From assembly GCF_019175385.1 (NCBI RefSeq), contig NC_083340.1:16008336-16072335 (forward strand): a DNA stretch of 64,000 nucleotides, read 5' to 3'. The stretch comes from Lycium barbarum. Lineage: Eukaryota; Streptophyta; Magnoliopsida; Solanales; Solanaceae. This document shows, one piece after another, positions 23,922 to 36,555 of this stretch; the first letter of the stretch is position 1, and each line of letters begins with the position of its first letter. A model generated the notes under the pieces. That model was not told where the DNA came from. It ran no database searches and saw only the letters and a program-made list of their open reading frames with translations. The position numbers and the translations under genes were made by a program.

Positions 23922-24049
23922 CAACAACAACAACAACAAACCCAGTATAATCCCACTATGTGGGGTCTGGGGAGGGTAGAGTGTACGCAGACCTAACCCC
24001 CACCTTGAAAGGTAGGGCGGCTGTTTCCGAAAGACCCTCGGCTCAAGAG
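23922..24049 (-). mobile_element. TS-type SINE, minus orientation
   Basis: A (CAA)n start is followed by ATAATCCCACTATGTGGGGT, GGGGAGGGTAGAGTG, ACGCAGACC and a longer 5' part CGGCTGTTTCCGAAAGACCC. It is the most complete of the three copies upstream of and inside VPS25. Confidence 0.85.
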
Positions 24050-24563
24050 AGGAGAAAAAGAAAGGAAAAGACAAAAGGTTAGATATGATCAAGCGTATCG
24101 AAAACAATATGAAAACAAGAAAGTCATGGTAAAAGGAGTATCAACTGCATAAAATCCAGTTAAGTTCGAAGAATAGAAATAAACCCAATCACCATTTGTA
24201 TCAAGTTACTGATCTGGACCACTAAGAAGCATATATCATACATGATATAACATGTGTCTAGTATAACAGAAAATGGGAAAATGACTTAAAGTCCTTTCTT
24301 CCAACTCCTATCCAGTCTAACACCTAGATATTGTTATCAAACTTTAATATCCCACAAGTATCATCAACACATAATCCTTGTACCTTATTCTGCATCTTGT
24401 ATAACTACTCTATGTCACCTACAACTACAAGAAAACAATCCAGCAAATGTTTTCTCAAGAGAAAACAATTTCCACTTCCTCCATACACTTCCAGAAAAAG
24501 AAAAAAAAAACTTTTTTTAGAAAATCTGCATCTGGGTGCCTTTAAAAGTTGTCAAAATTAGTA

Positions 24564-24680
24564 CTCCCTCTGTCCCAATTTGTTTGCTTTTCGAGAGTCA
24601 AATTTCTTAATTTTGACCATGTGTTTCAAAATAGAATTTACATATTTTAAAAAGTGTTAAATAAATTGGGACGGAGGGAG
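24564..24680. mobile_element. Stowaway-like MITE
   Basis: Ends CTCCCTCTGTCCCAATTT and AAATTGGGACGGAGGGAG are complementary with one mismatch, and TA flanks both sides (24562-24563, 24681-24682). This is the Tc1/mariner-derived Stowaway signature, 117 bp long. Confidence 0.92.
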
Positions 24681-24988
24681 TAAAAGAATAATCAAATTCC
24701 CAATTATAGTTCGATATTTCACAATCATAAAAGAATCTCATTAGAAGCATAAAGAAATTACCACTATATGAATATCCCTATGACCTTCAAAATCATAAGC
24801 TTATAGCAGTAGAGAGAATAACCTGAATTAGAGATGAAGAGAAGATCAGTTTACTTGTAACGTTGAATCGATGTTAAAGTTGAGTCGTATTCAATTATTC
24901 AAGGGGAAAATTGAAAAGGAAATGTATAATTTGGGGTTTGATTGTAATAATGAGAAAAATGTTTGGACCTTGGAAGAACAAACTAAGC

Positions 24989-25416
24989 TAGCGTTTGGCA
25001 TATATTTTCAAAAACAAAAAAATTGAAAAACTTTGATTTGGGTCGAGTTTTGAAAATGTGTTTTGGCCATAATTTTTCAAAACATATTTCACATTTTGTT
25101 TTGAAAAACATAAAACATTACGCATATGCATAAGTTCTAAAAACTATCAAGAATACCAACCATACATACTTACTAATCTCAAATTATGCTGAACATGATA
25201 TTTTAATAACAACTGCTAATAACATACTTACTAGCTACTATAATTCAATTACAGCATTTTTATATTCAGAATGGATTTCTACAGTTGGCAGAGCAATTTT
25301 TTCTAAGGTTTCTTCTTCTTCTTCTTCTTCTATTTGGGCACAGTTCACTTTAATTATGAAAACATGATAGATATGACTTTAATGAAGGAACAAGATAGGC
25401 ATGATTAGTTGAGGTG
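24989..25416. mobile_element. Possible left half of a MITE split by the 12-kb MULE
   Basis: GCGTTTGGCATATATTTTC at the left edge resembles the inverted end ATATATGACCAAACAGG at about 37817-37835. Similar TTTTGGCCATAA and TTTTCAAAA phrases occur in both halves. A (TTC)n run lies at 25310-25332. The idea that both halves were one element is an inference. Confidence 0.4.
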
Positions 25417-26215
25417 GTTTTTAAAAGGAAAATTTACTTGTTATAGCTACTCTTACTACCTATTTAATGTTAATAACTACCTTTCACTAAAATTAATAAT
25501 AATAGCTAATTAATTTTATAAATTACCCATTCTACATACAACAGTAACTTCCACTTATCAGTTATCAAATACACCGTAAATAAAGGTAAACACTATTCCA
25601 ACTTTCCATATTTGAAACGCACGTAATATACGTTAGTGTCTCTCTCCCTTTCCATTAATTTTAGCCGTTTTTTTCTCCTCAGAATCTATCCATTATCATC
25701 AAGCACGATTCATGAACATTTACTTTGCCGAGATTCGTGGGTGGCTGTGTATTTGTGTAATTTTTCATTATTTTGTGTATTTTAGTCAACTTAATTCAAT
25801 ATTCTTGACTGTTTTAAAAAATTATAACTTTCAATGCTTAGGGTTTCCCAATTTGAGTAGTGAAAAACATCAATTAATGGCGGATGAAAGCACATCTGGT
25901 AGGGTTACAAGAGGTATCCCACATACTCTTCAAAATTTAGATTCCCCTTCTTTTGATTTGGGTATTTCTCAACAACAACATGATGTTGATGCAGCTTCTG
26001 CTGAAAAAATTGTTGCTGAAAGGAGATCTAAGAAAATCCATGATCCTTCCAGAATCAGAATTCCTTCAACTGTTAATTTGGGGAAAAAATAATTTTGATA
26101 CTGCCACAAAGAGGAGAAAAACATCCGAAGTTGCTTATAGTAGAAGGGAAGAATGTTGTAGAGACAGATGCCGGAGAACAACAATTAACTATGAACAAGC
26201 AGGTATTTTTTCATT

Positions 26216-26218
<3 letters not shown>

Positions 26219-26262
<44 letters not shown>
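26219..26262. repeat. (TA)n microsatellite
   Basis: About 43 bases of alternating TA lie just inside the first intron of the Ulp1-like gene. Confidence 0.95.
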
Positions 26263-26266
<4 letters not shown>

Positions 26267-26335
26267 TATTGTCTATGTTGCCCAAATTCGGTTAATGATT
26301 AATGTATTTTTGACCGCTTCCGTAAGTATAGTTGC

Positions 26336-27842
26336 ATGTATTTATTGATCTGAACATTCCATTAATAGAGGGGATAGCATTCGTATGTATTTTTGTATTG
26401 TTTGAATTAGTTTTGTATATGAAGCATATATACAACTATGCCATGGTTTTCACTAACCATTTTCGGTATCAAAATATAAAACTATTATCATGTATTTGTA
26501 ATTCCTCACATTTGTGTATTTTTTCAATGTAATAACAGGTTATATATGTTTTAAAAAGCAGGCATGTGTATTTGTTCAGATAAAAGGGGTATTTGTTCAA
26601 ATTTTGTCAGCTAAACATCTTTAATAACTGTGTTTTGTTTCCATATATTTATTGATCTGAACATTTCATATGGGATAGCATTCGTATTTATTTTGCTGTG
26701 TTTTGAAAGAGTTTGTATATAAAACATACATACAACTGTGTCATGTATTTCACTAACCATTATTGGTATCAAAATATAAAACTATGTATCATGTATTGGT
26801 AATTCCTAACATTTGTGTATTTTTTCAATGTAATAACACGTTATGTATGTTTTAAAAAGCAGGCATGTGTAAATGTCAGATAAAAGGGGTATTTGTTCAA
26901 CTTTTGTCAGCTAAACATCTTTAATAACTGTGTTTTGTTTCCATATATTTATTGATCTGAACATTTCATATGGGATAGCATTCGTATTTATTTTGCTGTG
27001 TTTTGAAAGAGTTTGTATATAAAACATACATACAACTGTGTCATGTATTTCACTAACCATTATTGGTATCAAAATATAAAACTATGTATCATGTATTGGT
27101 AATTCCTAACATTTGTGTATTTTTTCAATGTAATAACACGTTATGTATGTTTTAAAAAGCAGGCATGTGTAAATGTCAGATAAAAGGGGTATTTGTTCAA
27201 CTTTTGTCAGCTAAACATCTTTAATAACTGTGTTTTGTTTCCATGTATTTATTGATCTGAACATTTCATATGGGATAACATTCGTATTTATTTTTGTTGT
27301 GTTTTGAAAGAGTTTGTATATAAAAACATACATACAACTGTGTCATGTATTTCACTAACCATTTTTGCTATCAAAAATATCAAACTATGTATCATGTATT
27401 TGTAATTCCTCACATTTGTGCAATTTTCAAATTAATAACAGGTTATGTATGTTTTAAAAAGCAAGCATGTGTATGTGTCAGATAAAAGGTGTATTTGTTC
27501 AACTTTTGTCAACTAAACATCGTAATGACTGTTTTTTGTTTCCATGTATTTATTGATCTGAACATTTCATATGGGATAACATTCGTATTTATTTTTGTTG
27601 TGTTTTGAAAGAGTTTGTATATAAAAACATACATACAACTGTGTCATGTATTTCACTAACCATTTTTGCTATCAAAAATATCAAACTATGTATCATGTAT
27701 TTGTAATTCCTCACATTTGTGCAATTTTCAAATTAATAACAGGTTATGTATGTTTTAAAAAGCAAGCATGTGTATGTGTCAGATAAAAGGTGTATTTGTT
27801 CAACTTTTGTCAGCTAAACATCGTAATGACTGTTTTTTGTTT
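26336..27842. repeat. Five tandem 300-bp units in the Ulp1-like gene intron
   Basis: Units start at 26336, 26641, 26941, 27241 and 27542. Units 2 and 3 are identical over 300 bp by direct line comparison. Units 4 and 5 (301 bp) differ at one base. Unit 1 is more diverged, and a short partial unit follows to about 27890. Each unit contains several TGTATTT motifs, including CATGTATT and GGTATTTGTTCAA. There is no open frame through them. Confidence 0.95.
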
Positions 27843-28859
27843 ACATGTATTTAATGACTGTGATAACATTTCGTATGTATATTTTGTATCTCATGTGTTG
27901 CCATTATATTCAAACTTTCAGGCCTTCAAATTCATGATTAAACGTCCCCCACTCAACCGATACGTTATGCTTCATATATGAACCATAACATTAAAGATGA
28001 GTTGAAGGAAAAACTGACAGATAGACAATTCAAGCTATTTTCCAAAACTGTTTTTGGAAAATATATGGAGATGCAAGTTGACACCGACGTGCAGGGTCAG
28101 TTATTTAGGTATTTTATGCTTAGGGAGTTGAAGCGTAGTAATAGCGATGCGTTTGTTATCGATATTAACGGGACAGAATTGACATTCGGTCTTTTTGAAT
28201 TTGCTTTAATTACTGGTTTGAAGTGTTACAGGGATGAAGTTGTCTTTGACGAGGGTTCTAACAGATTGTTGGATCAATATTTTGGTGGTTCTGGTAATAG
28301 TGTTTTAAAGATGACTTTAAATAAGTGCTTTGAAGACAAGGATTGGGGTGTTGGTGATAACGCATATGAAGATGCTGTAAAGATTGCTATCCTGTATTTC
28401 ATTCATAATTACATACTTTCAAGTGAAAAGAGGAACGTTGTTGTCCCAAGACATCATTTTGACTTGGTGGAGAGTGAACAGTACAATGAACATACTTGGG
28501 GTAAGGAAGCATTTGATGATTTGATTAAGAGTATTCACCACAAGATGGACAAGCCAAAGCAGTTTTATTGTCTACGGGGGTTCCCTTTTGCTATGCAAGT
28601 GTGGATATATGAGTGTTGCTCTAATGTTGACCCTAATTTAATGGTTAAAACCGGAAGCCGAATCCCAAGAATGTTTAATTGGAGAACACTGAACCCAAAG
28701 CCATCTGTTAACTACTTGATGTTGGGCATGTTTAGGGACGGTGAGGTAAAATACTTACATTAAATATATGCTTACCAACTAGTTTTCACACGTGCATATT
28801 GCGTTATTTTTGCTACTGTGTATTTGTAAAATACAAATAGATTTTTTTCCAGCAATATA

Positions 28860-28894
28860 GGTCTGTTGTGTATTTGTAAAATACACAGCAGACC
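28860..28894. repeat. Near-perfect hairpin with the TGTATTT palindrome
   Basis: Arms 28860-28875 and 28879-28894 form 16 pairs (15 Watson-Crick, one G-U) around a 3-base loop GTA. The core is TGTATTT-GTA-AAATACA. It lies in the intron after the DUF1985 exon. A smaller copy of the core lies just upstream at 28819-28835. Confidence 0.9.
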
Positions 28895-31800
28895 TGAACT
28901 GACAGTTCACAATATTTTATGTGCAGGACACCAGTTGTAAATTCAACAACATTGTTCCGACCATATCAGAGGTTGAAAAGCTTGGTCTGCGTGCATATCT
29001 GGTCAACAGACGTGCACCACCACCCCAATCACACCAAAAGGAGGAAAATGAATATGCTGATTTTACCACTACACCTCCCCATGTTGCCGCTGCCAAGAAA
29101 ACTCAAAAGAACGATGCTTCAAAATCTCCACCGCACAAGAAGCCCAGGAAGATGTCAACGACAGCATTGCATGTTCAGAAGTCACCAACCACTATCCCAA
29201 AAAAACCTACAGTTGGACAATCATCTAAAAAATCTGCTTCGATGGTAGATAAGCCAGTTCAATCAAAGGAAAAAGAAAAAGCTGCTCCAAGTGTCCACCG
29301 CGTTCCTGTTGATGATGTATCCACCAGCAAATCAGTTGACCTCACAAGTTTGAGGCAGGAACTTGATCAATTTAAGCAGGAAGTAAGTTTTTCTAATTTT
29401 ATTTTGATATTCATCAAACTACAAGCAAATGAGGTTTTTTATGATGAATTTGTTGTTTTTACCATTTAGGTGCTTGGTGAATTCAAGGTTGTTTCTACTG
29501 AGCTCAAGGATCTTCGCAAAACTATTGATAAAAATTTCAAAAAGGTTTTGAAACATGTCAAAGGGAAACAAAACTCAGAAAAGGTAAAAAAATCAATAAA
29601 TATATATTCAAATGATTGCATTCAGTGTGAAGTAGGAAGCATATGTTTCTAACAAATACATATTTTTTTTAGGATGATGACAGTGAAACTCATGTTCCTT
29701 TACATGATGGCAACATACATCAACAAGCTGATGATTACATGGACCATGATGACGATATTCACATGGAGACTAATACGGGTGATGTGCATCCAACAGAGGT
29801 ATATATATATATATATATATTTTTAATGTATTTATCATTTTTTAATCATTTTTATATGCTATTTTTTAATAAAAGATAATGCAGACATGATGAAAAATTG
29901 GGATCTATTGGACTTTAAAATATGATGTATTTGTTATTGATATGAAAAACAGTAGTGTCATGTATTTTTATTTTTTTTGTGTACTGTTTTTGTATGACAG
30001 CATGAATGTTCACTGTTTTCCTTATGTATTTGTTTACTGCTTTTGGACATCATCAACAAATACTTCTATGTATTTATGAATTTAATATTGTTTTTTATCT
30101 ATTAGATTCATTTATTTAATATACTTTGGCCTGTGTTTTTTATAAGGAGAAGGGTATTGCACCGGATATTCAAGTCGGTATTGGCAATGATAGCGGCGAT
30201 ACGCTGAAAGCTTCAACCGAAGAGATTGCGGAAGGAGGTGATCATTCAGGAGAACCGAAGACTTCGGTTGAACGTCCGGTGGATCCAACAGAGGTATTTT
30301 TTTATTCATTTTTATATCTTATTTTAAAAAAAATATATAATTCATGTATGCTGAAAATTTGGGAACTACTGTAGCCTTTATTTTATATAGGTCTTTATCT
30401 ATTAAATTCATGTATTTTTTTATAGAATTTTGGCTTGTGTTTTTTTTAAGGAAAAGGCTATTGCACCGGATATTCAAGTTGATATTGGCAATGAGAGCAG
30501 CGATACGATGGAAGCTTCAACCGAAGAGATTGCAGAAGGAGGTTATCTTTCAGGAGAACCGAAGACTTCGGTTGAATGTTCGGGGAAACATACCATGGAA
30601 GAGCAAAAATGTTCTAATGATTCAAATAATTCTGAGGTTCGATAACAACGAATTCTGATTCACCCATTTTTTCGGTTTAAAAATGTATCATACAAGTGAT
30701 TGAATAATGTTTCTTTTTTTGTATTTTTTTTTGAGTAGATGATCGCACAGGTGCTAGCAAATATAGCAGAATAAGAAATGACTAACGAACAACTTCACGC
30801 AGAAAAAACCGAGGAAAACACCAGCTCAACTGTCTTAGAGGAACCCCAGGCAGCAGTTTGTAACGCTTAGCCGTTGTCTTAGTGGTTGTTGCCTGATGAG
30901 TATTTACCAAGCCAAACCCCAGGGAAAGAAATCATGTTACATCCATCAGTCACACGAGCTACACGCCCCAGTAAATACAAGTCTTCACCGTTTGTGACAG
31001 ATTTTGGTATATATCTACTTTTTAATTTACTTGTTTGTTTTTTGAAGACGCAACTGTTAATGATTAAAGACCAAATACACAGGTAGTAGTTCGGCCAAGA
31101 ATCATGTACATGGGTTTGATAAAAAATATCCATTCCAGATAGATCCCATTACTGGTCCACTTGATGTACAGATGGTGAATGAATACCGTACTTGGCTCCG
31201 AAACGGTCTGCTCGTGAGGCACGATAGCAAGTATGTGTTTTTCTCCCAGTTTTACATATAGTGATTCCGCACGATTTTTGTGAATAAGTTGATGTATTTG
31301 GTTTTTTTGTTGCCGCAGAAAGAACAATGAAAACCATTACAAAAAAAAAATGACAGTTTTTGACAATGGAGTCAAATACAATTTTGGCATCACAACTGTC
31401 AATGATAAGAACTGGTTTTACCTGTTATCGATGGATGGTCAGCTTTGGAATGACGAGGTGATTTTTTATCAGCAATGATTTTTAGATGTTGTGTATTTGT
31501 TAAATACAGAGATGGATGTATTGCAGGACATTCGGTCTGCTGTGTTTTCGTAAAATACACAGATGTTCTGAAATCCACATTTTTGCTACTACATAGTTTT
31601 TTATGTATTTGACTGTGAACTAATTTATGTATTTTTTAACAATTCCAGCACATTAACATCATTTTCTATTACTTTCGGAAGAAAGGAAAGTACGATAAAA
31701 GGACCAATTTCAGCTTCACCACTGTTGACTGCCTATTCAAGCAGAGAATTGATGTGGTCCACCACGCATATCGCAATGTTGAAACACAGACAAATGTCGC

Positions 31801-32886
31801 AAGTGAAGAGCAAGTATTGATTGAGTACGTTAAGGGCCACAGGCTTATTGCCAATGTCCCGTGGCATACTGTTGACAACGTGCTAATACCGGTGAATATA
31901 CAAGAAGAAAATCATTGGTTATTGGTACTCCTTTCATTCAAGGACATGTATTTTTATTGATGAATTAAATTTTTATCATTAGTTTTTCATTCATTAATTG
32001 GTCGCTGAATTCTTCTTCCTTTTTTTTTTAAATGTACAGGCGTCTGTATGTTTACAACTCGTATCAATCAGCCGGGCACAACGCAGTTGTTAGGAATGAA
32101 ATAAAAAAGCTTGCTACACTGCTGCCACATTTCCTACATCTGGCTGGATTCTATGTAAATCAAAAAAGCATAGATTTGGTGAAAGACCCAGCATATGCGG
32201 ATAAGGGACAGATCGATATCCTTGAAGTTGTCTATGTTGATAATCTTCCGCATCAAACTGCTGGTAGCATGTAAGTTGCAGACATACATTTTAAAAAATA
32301 TCATAAAGTATCAAATACATGATATATCATATCAATTTATTATTCTTCTAAAATACATGAGTTGTTTGAACTTGAGATACCTTATTTAGAACTTGAAACA
32401 TGTATTTTCTGATACAAGTTCTTAACTTTTTTTTGTTTTTGTTTTTTGGGACTGTGGTGTTTTTGTGGCAGCGCATGCTGAGTATTTGACATCGGGTGAA
32501 AGGATTCCAGATGTCATTGATGCACACATGCAGCGTATGAGATACGATGCACTCTTATGGGACTACGCTGAAGGCAAGGCTGCTGACAATGCAGAGAGTG
32601 ATAATGAAGTTCCACCAAGACCGATTAGGCCAGCAATCGATTACGACACAGTAGATGCAATTGATGTTTGATAAATACTATTCGTGCATTCGATGTTTTT
32701 GGTCCTTTTTTCATTACAACAAACAATATGATGCTTTTAGATGTATTTTGACTAATGTTGGATAATTATCATTTAACCAAAGAAATCTTAGTGGTTTTAT
32801 GTTCCATCTGTTTGATGTACTTAGTTTCATATATTGTCAAATAAATCTGAAGTTTGGAAAAAATACAGTAAAATGCGACATCATGA

Positions 32887-32960
32887 ATATGTATGTTTAC
32901 ATCCCCAGGTTCACAAAATATGTATGTTTAAATCCCCAGGTTCACAAAATATGTATGTTT
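32887..32960. repeat. Short tandem repeat between the convergent MULE genes
   Basis: About 2.3 copies of a 31-base unit, ATATGTATGTTT followed by ACATCCCCAGGTTCACAAA. It lies downstream of the Ulp1-like stop. Confidence 0.75.
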
Positions 32961-33600
32961 TAGATATATTTTAGGTTAATAAACACATCTTGCGTATTTG
33001 ATATGGCCAGCACAACTATATGATTTCAATTAAAAAAAAATTCAAATAAACCATCTTCATCAATTTCGGAAACAATACGTATGTTTTTATACCACATATG
33101 CTGTGCTACGAGGTTGAATAGACAACACCATTTTCATACCGGAGCATGGTTTGCCTTTTTTTTTTTTTTTTTTTTTTTTGTGTTAAAAATACATGAACAT
33201 CACCGTGTAATTTCAAAAACCATGTATGTTCTATTACAATTTATACCATTTTTCAGAAGGCCAATAAATACATAATTTTAAGTTGACATTACGAGCACAA
33301 CTACGATCCTCCAATCCAAAAAATTTCGAAAATAAAAACAACTTTATCATTTTTACAGATATAACATGTATGTTATTTTACCAAGTACGCATTATTTTTT
33401 GATGTTGAAAAAACACCATACGTATCGTGAAAAAAAAAATTCAATTAAGGTCACTTTGAATGGGACATTCATTTCATTGCAAAAATATCTATAATACTAC
33501 GACAAGTGTCAATGGAAGTTTTTGACACAAGTGTTCAAATACTTAAATAACCAATCTATCTTTGGTAAAAAAGTTAAATGGATAGGAACACAAGAAAAAT

Positions 33601-36386
33601 TCACTTCCTCAGAGGCTCAAAACTACATGAACGTCTGTTGTGCCCAACTTGTCCACAAGTACTGCAAGCATGTCTGCCCTTTCCAAACAACAATTCATTT
33701 AAAGGCTTATCACGCCTCTTCTTTGGCCTACCAGGCGGTCTCTTATATCTTGGGGGCAAAACCACATCCTCCAAGATGTGGTTGAGAATGTTCCATTCAC
33801 GCTCGTCGGGTAAAGGATCCACAGGTACATCATATGTCTTCAACACGGTCGCCGGTTTGAACAAATCAGAGCAATAATCCTCAGCAACCAGATTTTTCTT
33901 TTTAATGACAGCCCATGCATGCGGGCAGGGGATTTCATCTAGTTGAAACATACGACAACTGCAAGTTTTTCTATTCAAATTAAGAATGAATCGTCGTCCT
34001 CCATCATGTACTGTGTACACGAATTCTGTTGACGGTTCTACCTGAAAAAATAAATATTACATGTATTTGTTATTGAAACATTCAGAATTTTTAAAATAAA
34101 TGAACAAATAATTAAACAAATACATATCATTTTTTAAAGGTAGTCATATAATTTGCATTAACACTAACTGTAAATGGATTCCAAATACACAAATGTATAA
34201 TGTATAGAAACACCAGATTAGTACAAGTACAAGTACAAGTTTGTCAAATAAATTATAACACGCATTAAAATGAAACATACCGTCATTCGTAGACATAGAT
34301 ACTCATTGATTGATAGCATTTTCTGAAACTTTTTACCGAGTGTAGTGAATGTGTATGTTCCATTTCTCCGGTTATTGTAATTCCATCTCCCAAACATCCT
34401 TCTAACTTCTTCGAGAAAGTCATATATAGGCAGTTCTCTTGCTGCTAGAAGATGTCAGTTAATGCACTCTGCTATGTTAGAAGTCATTGTCCACCCTCGG
34501 TTAACAGATGCATACAATCTAGCCCACTTTTCTCTACCAGCAGATTCCAAATACTCTGCCACGCGCATATTTACCTTTTGAACCTTTCCCATTAACTCAT
34601 CGAAATCATCCTGCGTGTATGCTTTTGCCATGGAATAAGAAACAGGACTCAGCACATCATGACTCTTCTTGTATTTTTTACATACATTACCCCACAAATG
34701 CCAAATACATGCATAATGTGCAACTTCTGGATAAATTCGACAAACAACCTTATTTATACTTTCATGCCTATCTGATACGATACACATATTCTCTCTGATT
34801 CCATATGATTTTATGAAACGCTCAAAAAACCACGTCCATGATCTGTCATTCTCGGAATCAATCACACCACATGCTAAGGGAAGTATGTTGCCTGGAGATA
34901 CAGTTAAGAAGAAAAATAAAATATAATATAATACATTTTGTATTTGTCCAAAACATATAAAATATATATTGAGGTAATAAATTAATATGTATTTTTTTTG
35001 ACATACCTGCACCGTCTAATGTGCTTGCCGAGACAATACGCATTCTGATATGTGAACCCGGATAAGTCTTATCCAAAATGTATAGATATCCAGGTAGTCT
35101 TTTATAAGAATCAGCCGGTTCACCCATTAAATCTTTTATAAGAATCAGCCGGTTCACCCATTAAATCGTTCATCTCCCTTTCTTTGGCCCGCCAAGCAAC
35201 CATGTACGACACATCCATTCCGAAATCATTTTTGACGTCCTTCGCAATGTCTTTAGGCGTATATTTCCTCTTATGATTTGATATTTTTGGTTTGACAATC
35301 CCACTTATCAACCGACTTGTAGCTTGGCATTGAGAATAAACCTTTTCCTTCAATGGACATGTATGTTTGTCTTGAAACTCCCTAACTCTAAACATTCCTG
35401 ACTTACCGACACTTGACGCCCTGAATTTCCAATCACACTCTCCTGATACGCACACAAGAGTGTAGCTACAACAAAAAAACAAGAGAAATAAATAAATAAA
35501 TAAAAAACATATTAATGTAAAATGCATCAGTAATGTATTTATTCTTGTTTTATTAATACAAAAGGACAGATGAGTAACTTTACCATATGTAAATAAGTTA
35601 ATCAAATGCAAATCAGACCAAATACATTATTTATGAATACAAATACATACAAATCAGTATTGATTCTACTTTATAATAAACATACACATGCTGAGAAATA
35701 CCTCCACTCGTACAAATTAACAAACATACACTGTCACGGTTCAAATACATAACAACGCACAGTTGCAAAATACATAAACAAATGCACATTTACTACCTTA
35801 TTGCATTGCTCCTTTCTGTCCGATAGTTGAACCTATTCGTAATTGCATAATTCACCATCACAAATTTTAATGTATCTTTATCCTTGTATACTTGATCGAC
35901 GGCAACTACTTTTTGGTTCTTGTCATCAATAACCATACCCTTGTTGTTTTCGAATAACAAATCAGCCTTTCCACAACTTGATGATGCAAAATCATGGGAA
36001 CCAACTGTTTGATTCGTGTATCCGATTTGCAAATAATCACCTTCAACACAACTCTCATCCGATATACATATCTCCATGCTTCTATCAGTTGTAATGATAC
36101 ATAATGGGTACATTGGTAATGCTTTGTTCTCTTTCTTCAGTTCCACATACACCCTAACACCCATGTCATTGTGAATTTCTATTGGAATACAATCACCTTC
36201 AACCATCTATTTTATGCTTATGTTTTTCATTTTCGTGTCCAAATTCAATTGTGTTGCAACTGTTTGTAACAATTCCTCATACGTCAAATACTCCTTGAAG
36301 GTCACATCATCTATTTTGTAATTGATGTATTTATTCTCATCGTTCCAAATACCAGAGTGTCTAATCAATGAGGTTATATTGGCCAT
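33601..36386 (-). pseudogene. MURA-type MULE transposase, recently inactivated
   Basis: Four exons (35797-36386, 35007-35465, 34281-34891, 33601-34041) with GT-AG introns give 2101 nt. Removing a 34-bp tandem duplication (35100-35167) leaves 2067 nt, or 689 codons. The order is an N-terminal Ub-like or PB1-like region (MANITSLIRHSGIWNDENK), a MuDR DNA-binding domain (CDWKFRASS, DKHTCPLKEK), the MULE core (STLDGAGNILPLACGVIDSE, CIVSDRHESI, YACIWHLWGN), a SWIM finger (CSCRMFQLDEIPCPHAW) and a zinc knuckle (CSTCGQVGHNRRSC). Lesions are TAG at 36207-36209, TGA after AECIN (about 34453) and the duplication. The segment normally between YPGSHIRM and VSASTLDG, which holds the first catalytic Asp, is missing. 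It would bind element ends and catalyse excision and insertion, but this copy cannot. Confidence 0.92.
35100..35167. repeat. Exact 34-bp tandem duplication in the transposase exon
   Basis: 35100-35133 and 35134-35167 are identical (starting TTTTATAAGAATCAGCCGGT). Because 34 is not a multiple of three, the transposase frame breaks here. Absence of any divergence implies a very recent event. Confidence 0.95.
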
Positions 36387-36555
36387 TTTATATAAAAAAA
36401 AAAAAAATCCTTGAATCACTGTGTCAACATAAAACCTGTAATATGTATGCCCTACATAAGATTCACGTTTAAAATTAAATAATTTATACAAATTAGAATT
36501 ACTCACTAATAAATCTAATATAACATACACATATTGGATTACACTCAATAACCAT

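Larger units (their letters stand above)
25877..32671 (+). pseudogene. Transposon-borne DUF1985/Ulp1-like cysteine protease gene
   Basis: Likely exons: 25877 to about 26198; about 27920-28745 (DUF1985, KDELKEKLTDRQFKLFSKT to GMFRDGE); 28927-29382 (Lys/Pro/Ser-rich); 29470-29583; 29673-29798; 30148-30293; 30451-30637; about 30739-31010; 31083-31230; 31319-31457; 31649-31947; 32040-32270; 32449-32671. The last three form a C48-type domain: ENHWLLVLLSF (His), RLYVYNSYQ (usual Asp is Asn), DCGVFVAAHAEYL (Cys). C48 enzymes cleave SUMO or related conjugates. Damage: frameshifts near 26090 and 27960, stops near 30772 and 30868, and TG instead of AG before the Cys exon (32447-32448). Exons 30148 and 30451 are duplicates. 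In Kaonashi MULEs such genes are transposon cargo. This copy is probably non-functional as a protease. Confidence 0.85.

Noticed and set aside
26336..27842. CRISPR-like or satellite array
   Set aside because: Units are contiguous 300-bp tandem copies without spacers and lie within one intron of a transposon gene, so this is a local tandem repeat.
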